Shown one piece after another: positions 12,201-19,120 of a stretch of 64,000 nt of DNA. Below the pieces are notes generated by a model. The model saw only the letters and a program-made list of their open reading frames with translations, was not told where the DNA came from and searched no databases. Numbering within the stretch: the first letter of the stretch is position 1; every line of letters begins with the position of its first letter. Position numbers and translations under genes: made by a program. Source of the DNA: Sipunculus nudus (Eukaryota; Annelida; Sipuncula; Golfingiida; Sipunculidae); contig CM049319.1 in NCBI GenBank assembly GCA_026874595.1, forward strand, positions 40,185,473 to 40,249,472, written 5' to 3'.

Positions 12201-15200
12201 AACGTTTTGCCTTAAAAGGGAACATTTTTTTCCATGTAAACATTTTCAGATTCTTGTTGTTTACTCTCCAGATATCTTTAATGTTCATCCAACTAACAAA
12301 TTCATTAATTGCCTTTCTACTATGTGGTTCTCCAGCTATAACATCCAAGTTAGAATCCAATATAGTATTCATCTCTCCTGCTACAACAAGGTTTACTGAT
12401 ACGGCTTTAATATTTTCATAAATTGTATTGTATAGCTGTCTAAAAAATATACATTTTTCACGGTCATTATTTGGGGCATACACATTAATTAAAGCATATT
12501 CATCATCATTTATCTTACATTTTATGATTTGAATTCTGTTATTTAATGTGACACTACATACATTTATATCTTTAACATCACAGTGGTTTCCAAACATAAT
12601 TATATTACCTCTACTGTGACTTGTATGACAACAAGCGATCAGCTTAGAATTCCATTCTCTTGTCCACTCAATAACATCTGAAGAAATTATATGTCTCTTG
12701 TAGAAATATAAGGTCTATTTTATTTTTCCGTACAAATCCAAACAGTTCCATACGTTTGTTCCTGTTTCGTAAACCACGCACATTTAACGTAATTATCTTC
12801 ATAGCACGCACTCAATATGATTGTATTCTATAAACTATGTACCAGCTTGTTTCAACCAACTAGTTATAGTCTTCTGTTTGGTATTCTTTTCACCGCTCGG
12901 TGGAGTATCCGGCGCCACCCGTTTGCCCCCTAATGCTTGTAATGTCATCCTGTCCTGTATAGGTGTCGCCTCCTGTTCATGCAACACGTCACACCGCATC
13001 CCTTGCTCTTGTGTCTTTTTGGCTACTGAGCCCTCAGATACAGCTGCATCTCTATGTCTGGTTAGCTCACCTGTAATGCTCAACTCATGAAAATCACCTG
13101 GCAAGACATCTTCATCACCGCTAACATCCGCTAGCCTTACAGTGCTTACTATATCTTGTGCCTGTTGTGTCCCGTCCTCTGTGTTTGTCACATTCTCTAT
13201 TGGGCTGTTTACCTGTGGCAAAATTGAAAGGCTTCCCGTAATATCAGTGTCACTTCCTACCTTTTCAACTCCTAATTCCTTGGCTAGGTGGCCCACTTGT
13301 CGACATTTATAACATTTACGTTGCCCTTTTACAGGTTTTTGTCTTGTTGGACAGTTCTCAAAATTATGTGAGATACCAAGACAATGTTTACAGTTGACAG
13401 GCTGGTCAGCATGATATACCACAATTTGTATCTCCATAAGTGTTGGGTTTGCTTTTTCCAAATGGGTTTTCCATTAAAAAAGTCATATATCTTGGTATTG
13501 GTGTGATGATTCTACGGGCATAACAATATCTGTTACCGTTGACCAATGTGCTAAATTTCTCACCTCTGTTTTTCACCATGGCTAGCCTCACTGGAGTCTC
13601 CCTTTCGATATACTGATCAATCCACTGCTACACTTCTTCATCAGGTACATGTAGCAGTATACCATGAATGGAGATGCGTTTACTGATAGTTTTCATACCA
13701 ACCTGACAAAAATCCTTCAGCTCATAACTTTCATCACCAATATACAAACTTTCAAAGGCCACCAGTTTTGCTTTAGCATGATCATTTGCCATATATATGA
13801 TCCAGCACATTTGCTGGGGTAGATACTGCACGCCCAGTATATCATTTGGTTGTGGTGAGTCCACCCCATATTCCTCAGTCAGAGCGTCATGAACAGTGGA
13901 AGTTAAGTCCCATTCACTGATCCTTTCCATTCCGCATGCATTCAAACGTACCCACAGCTTGGTGTTACTCAGTGTGTCACGCCTGGTTGCTTCCCTTGTC
14001 AAAGCCATTCTCTTAACTCTGTTATTTGTAATGTTTATGTTACAGAATACTCAAAAAATACTGTATTTTCACTAAGAAAAACAATCCCATTCGAATCACG
14101 AAGCTTGTATCATAAATGTGTCATAAATTCAACCCGCTTTTCACACAGAATCAGCAGTAATATCCGAAACATCAAGAGTTGTAAAGAAACTCCTGCCACA
14201 TGTGTCAGTGACCTCACTAACCTCCTAATCTAAGGATTATTAATGTGTGAGATTTAAGAATTTGGCCAAGTGGTTTTTGAGAAGATCTTTGTAGCCACAT
14301 TTGCATAATGTTGTTACAACTTTCAGTCAGTGTAAGGAGTTAACAGGAATAAATTAATTTTTTTTTTCAAATTTATCTTTTAACAAAACCTGAAAACATT
14401 TTATACAAAAATACCAATTTCTTCAAATGATAGTTTTTTTAAGTAAAATTTTATATTCATGTTTTTCTGAACTGCCAGATCATAAACCCGCAGCCCACCC
14501 CGCCCCACACAGACTTCATTTCGGCCCGCCCTGCCCCGCACTTTCTTCGATGTAGCCCGCCCCGCCCCACAAAGATTCCTATGCGGGGGCCCACGAAAAC
14601 ATCCTGGGTAATTAACGTGGTTAACATGTTTTCTTGCCTCGTAGGATCTATGAGATAGTTTACTTCTTAGTTTTCCTTTGTCAATAGCTTGTATGTAACC
14701 CCCAGCCCCCAACCTCCGCCTTTTTTTAATACTTAACTTGTAAGCATAATCTTAGAGCTTTTATACAGTATTATCAGGAATGATGAAAGTTTATTAGTTT
14801 TTTAGTTGTAAACATAATTTATCCAGAATTTAAAGTTTGTTTCTTAAGTTGTAAATATGTATTAGTACTTCTGGTGAATGTTATAAGCATCAAGTGTTAG
14901 TTAAAGACTGGCTCCATAGATGGTGCCACTGTATAGTCATCTGTAAAATGAAACCAATATGTATTAGTACTTCTGGTGAATGTTATAAGCATCAAGTGTT
15001 AGTTAAAGACTGGCTCCATAGATGGTGCCACTGTATGGTCATCTGTAAAATGAAACCATATAAAACATGGCACAAAATAGTTAATCTAGCTTCATTTAGA
15101 TTTATTTATACATATATATATTGTACGCCATACAAGACGTAATTATAATTAGATTAACAGAAGCTTACTTTTATGTGATCGAGTCATTAAGCTTATTATA

Positions 15201-18200
15201 ATTTTATACTATTGCATATTCAACAATGCTTTTATTGATAACTTAGAGCATTACTTTGTGTCTTTTCAGTTTCACGGTTTATGTGGTGACAAACAAGATG
15301 TATAGACTAGAGTGGTTCCACTATTACATGGTTTTCTAAGGTTACACAGATTTCAAGATTTATGTGAAAGAAAGACCAGTTGAACCATACATTAACTTAT
15401 GTTATTTTGTGGATGTTAGCAAAAGCTATAAACACCATTCGGTGACCATGCCCAAGTCTGAAATTCAAAGTAGGATTAAAAAGTAAATCTTACCTATACA
15501 CCAAGATATGTAAACAAATCTATCAGAAGAATTATTAATACTTCTTAAAATGTATGTTTTTTTTTTATCTTTCAGTTTATAGAGTATAGAATGTGGGATA
15601 TTTCTTAGTTCATGCAGTATAAAAATTGGGATATTTCTTGGTTCATAGAGTATAAAATGTAGGATATTTCTTAGTTTATAGAGTATAAAATGTGGGATAT
15701 TTCTTGGTTCATAGAGTATAAAATGTGGGATATTTCTTAGTTTATAGAGTATAAAATGTTGGATATTTCTTAGTTCATAGAGTATAAAAGGAGGATATTT
15801 TTTAGTTCATAGAGTATAAAATGGTGGGTATTTCTGATTCCTTGGAGTACAAAATGTGGGAAGACCAGAGCTATTCCTGACCTGTTCATTGACCTTGTTG
15901 TATTTCCCAAACACGAGATAACCACCAACAAACGCTGCGATGAACGAGTGATATTGCTTCCTCTCTGACTGGAGATTCTCCATCAAGTTGGTCAGGCCTT
16001 TGTACGTTAAAACAAAGCTGGCTAAATTTTTGGAGTGTGTCCAAGTAGCTTCTAAGATGCTTCGCAGCTGATCAAATAATCTGGTAATAATAAACATTAA
16101 AATAATTAGTGAAGCATGCAATATATTTCACCAAGCTCTCATTTGTCTCTGAAGTATCAACACAGTATCCACTAAGTGTCACAAATCATGCCATATGAAT
16201 TCTGAACTGGCAATATACTTCTGTGGAACAAGGAAGAGCAGACTGTGTAAATATTTGCTATGTTTTCACATTAGGCCTTTTAAATTATATAGAATCATTG
16301 TCATTTTATTCCTATAGTGTAAAACAGATCAATTAATTAGTTTCCATATTTTTCAGAACATTTACTGTCATTCCAAGTGGGAAATTTGTTTAATATCTTT
16401 ATTTAAAATATGAAACACAGAATCATACTTTTTTAAAGACACATTCAGTAATTTCAATTAACTAGCAAACAAAATATTAACATAGGTGTTAATCTGGCTG
16501 GCAGAGTTTTATACAGGTCTTTTCTTCTGTGTTTCTATAAATACTACCAGGTAGAAAACAACCTTTTAGTAGATGCTCTATTTTAATTGAATTAATTTAA
16601 ACATATGTTGTATATGACACTTACGGTCCACCCTTGAACAGGAATGTCATGACCAGGGCATGTGGCGCCCGCACTTTGGCTCCATATCTACAAAGAAAAT
16701 AATCTGATTCTTAATACAAAGGTTTTAAGTTCATAATTTTTTGGCTGCAAAAACATTCATTATAACCCTCCTTACAATAAATGACATATTCACCCATGGT
16801 GCCAGAGTTCTGTAACAGTTATTGCATTACAACCACAATCTTTTTGAAAGTACTGTTTCAGTGCCTATTTAAATATGATAACAAAATATAAACTTTTTCA
16901 TTAAATGTAAAATCTTATTCAAACTCACAAGCATACACACATTGGATCAGTTTACTTATCTGGGTAGCACACTCTCTGTGAGAGTGACTATTGAAGCAAA
17001 AGATGCATAATAGCAAAAGCCAGCTCTGCCTTTAGAAGTCTACACAGCAATGTCTTAGAGGTTCTGGGTATTAGCCTTACAACAAATCTGAAGTTCTAAT
17101 GTACTGTCGTACTCAAAACCCTACTAAAAATGTGAAACATGGACTGCATACGGGAAGACTGTTAAACCATTGTCTGCACTACACTTCTCATGCAGGGGTT
17201 ATATAATATATACAGTATTATCATACACTGCCCTTGTTGGAAATTGCTGTCGTTTTAACCACTGCTTTCTATAGCAAAATTCTCCGGGGTCTCTCCACCA
17301 GGGACAGGGCAAAGAATTGTAATCAGACCAAAGAGAGCATGGTTCATGTCACATTTTGCATCCAACTCCAGGTTTAGAATTTTTAGAAGCAAATCTTTCT
17401 GCTGAAGCACAATGTAAGTGTGATCTGCACAAGTCCAGAGCTGTCAACACTGGCAACAGCTGATCCCATACATGTCTGTCCTTCACGTACTAGGGGCCCT
17501 TCTGTGCCTGGATCAGATGCTGAGGTCCTCATTTCTCATGACAGAAAAACAAGATACCAGAATATATATACAGTAGAATTTGCCTAATAGCATATACCAT
17601 TTGCCAGACAAATCAATTGCAATTGCCTGAAATTGCAATTTAGCAGAGTCAAGATTATTTAATATATTTGCGTCTGTAATTTGTCACCTATTATACAAGA
17701 TCAGCCCCACCAGCACTGATTCAAATACACCAGTCATTGGAAACCTAATTATAATATTAAAACAAGACAAAAATCATAAAAATAAATTTATTCAAAAATA
17801 CTATACAATATTATGTACAAATTTAAAAATAACAATGAAATGCAAATTGGGGAACATTACAGTTCTTCTCTGTCCTTGCTAGATGCATGCATAAAGAAAT
17901 TACACTTCAAATATGAAATCAAATATGAAACATCATCATATGAATCATCAAACATAAAGTTGTCGACGTTCACTTGAAAAAGTCTGTAATTTGTTTCTGC
18001 TTGGTGCAAGCAGCAGCTGAGTCGTGGATCTGTGTCTCCAGTTGATAGAAATGACCAAAACTGTTACAGTTTTTCTCCAAGTATCTACGGAGTGTTTGAA
18101 GGGCCTGGAATGCCTGATGTGATGTAGGGATTGGAAGCTGTCCCTCTTGATCTTACCAAAACATCTTAGTTTAGGTGCAGGGTTTTTATTCTCATCACGG

Positions 18201-19065
18201 CGACTTATAATTCTGGATATCTGGGACTGCATCCAAACTTCTGGGCAATTTCTATCTGTGGCGTGCCTTGATCTTTCAGCTGGATTACATCAGCTTTGTC
18301 TGCGAGAGAGTGAATGTGTGCTTACGTTTAGCCATGACTGCAATATGATTAGTCATATTTTCTTGGACATATTTATAGGGATACCAGTTGTAAGTTTTGG
18401 CAGTGAAACCACTGTAGCTTGTATTACAAGTAATTTAAAACATTTGATCTCTTTCTTACTGAGCTGATTGTAGCCAAACAAACACTTGTTTTCATCACCT
18501 TTAAGGGAAGCGGAAAACATTGTACAGAATCAAAGGGAATGTTCATAATCTTTTGATCTCTTTATAAATGAGCTGACACGAAGATAAACAAACTCTGGAT
18601 TTCACAACAAGGGAAGCGGATAGCATCATACAACATCAAGGGAAAGATTAATTGCTCAAGTCAAGTTCTAACAGGGCATTAATTAATTGTGCCCTGCTTG
18701 TGCTTGACTAGAGCTCAATCAGTGGAGCTTGTGCCCCGGTCTCACTCACACCCGAGCGCAATCAGCTAATAAGTTGTCCGTCACGTGTCATTGGAGCGTG
18801 AATGTAAAACTGGCTTGCAGTTGGCAGGAGTACCGGAACAAAAATCACAAAATTTCTCTTGCAGTTGCCTGGAATTTGCAACTGACCGAATTGCATTTAG
18901 CCAAAGGAATATAGTGGCTTTTTAAAGGAAATGGTTTTTGGTTTTCAAAAATTCTTGCATTAACTGCTAGTTTGCGATTGGCCGACTTGCAATTGACTTG
19001 AGGCGACTGTATATATATATATATATATATATATATGTAAAATATAGATTAATTCATATATATTC

Positions 19066-19120
<55 letters not shown>

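Larger units (their letters stand above)
9305..14227 (-). mobile_element. Nearly full-length Tx1/L1-type LINE (non-LTR retrotransposon)
   Basis: A 4.92-kb element read on the minus strand: 5'UTR of about 219 bp, a gag-like ORF1 with zinc knuckles, an ORF2 with apurinic-type endonuclease, reverse transcriptase and a C-terminal CX2CX7HX4C motif, and an A-rich tail. It is bounded by an 11-bp direct repeat ATCTAAGGATT at 9,294-9,304 and 14,228-14,238, a target-site duplication, so the insertion is probably complete. The order ORF1 with CCHC knuckles, then APE, RT and a C-terminal Cys-His finger fits the Tx1/L1 group (family knowledge). At least eight lesions are seen, so it is inactive. It inserted in PXMP4 intron 3 in the same orientation as the gene. 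Confidence 0.9.

Noticed and set aside
18147-18467. 106-codon plus-strand frame opposite the Tigger remnant
   Set aside because: It is antisense to the recognisable HTH segment of the transposase remnant and has no similarity of its own.
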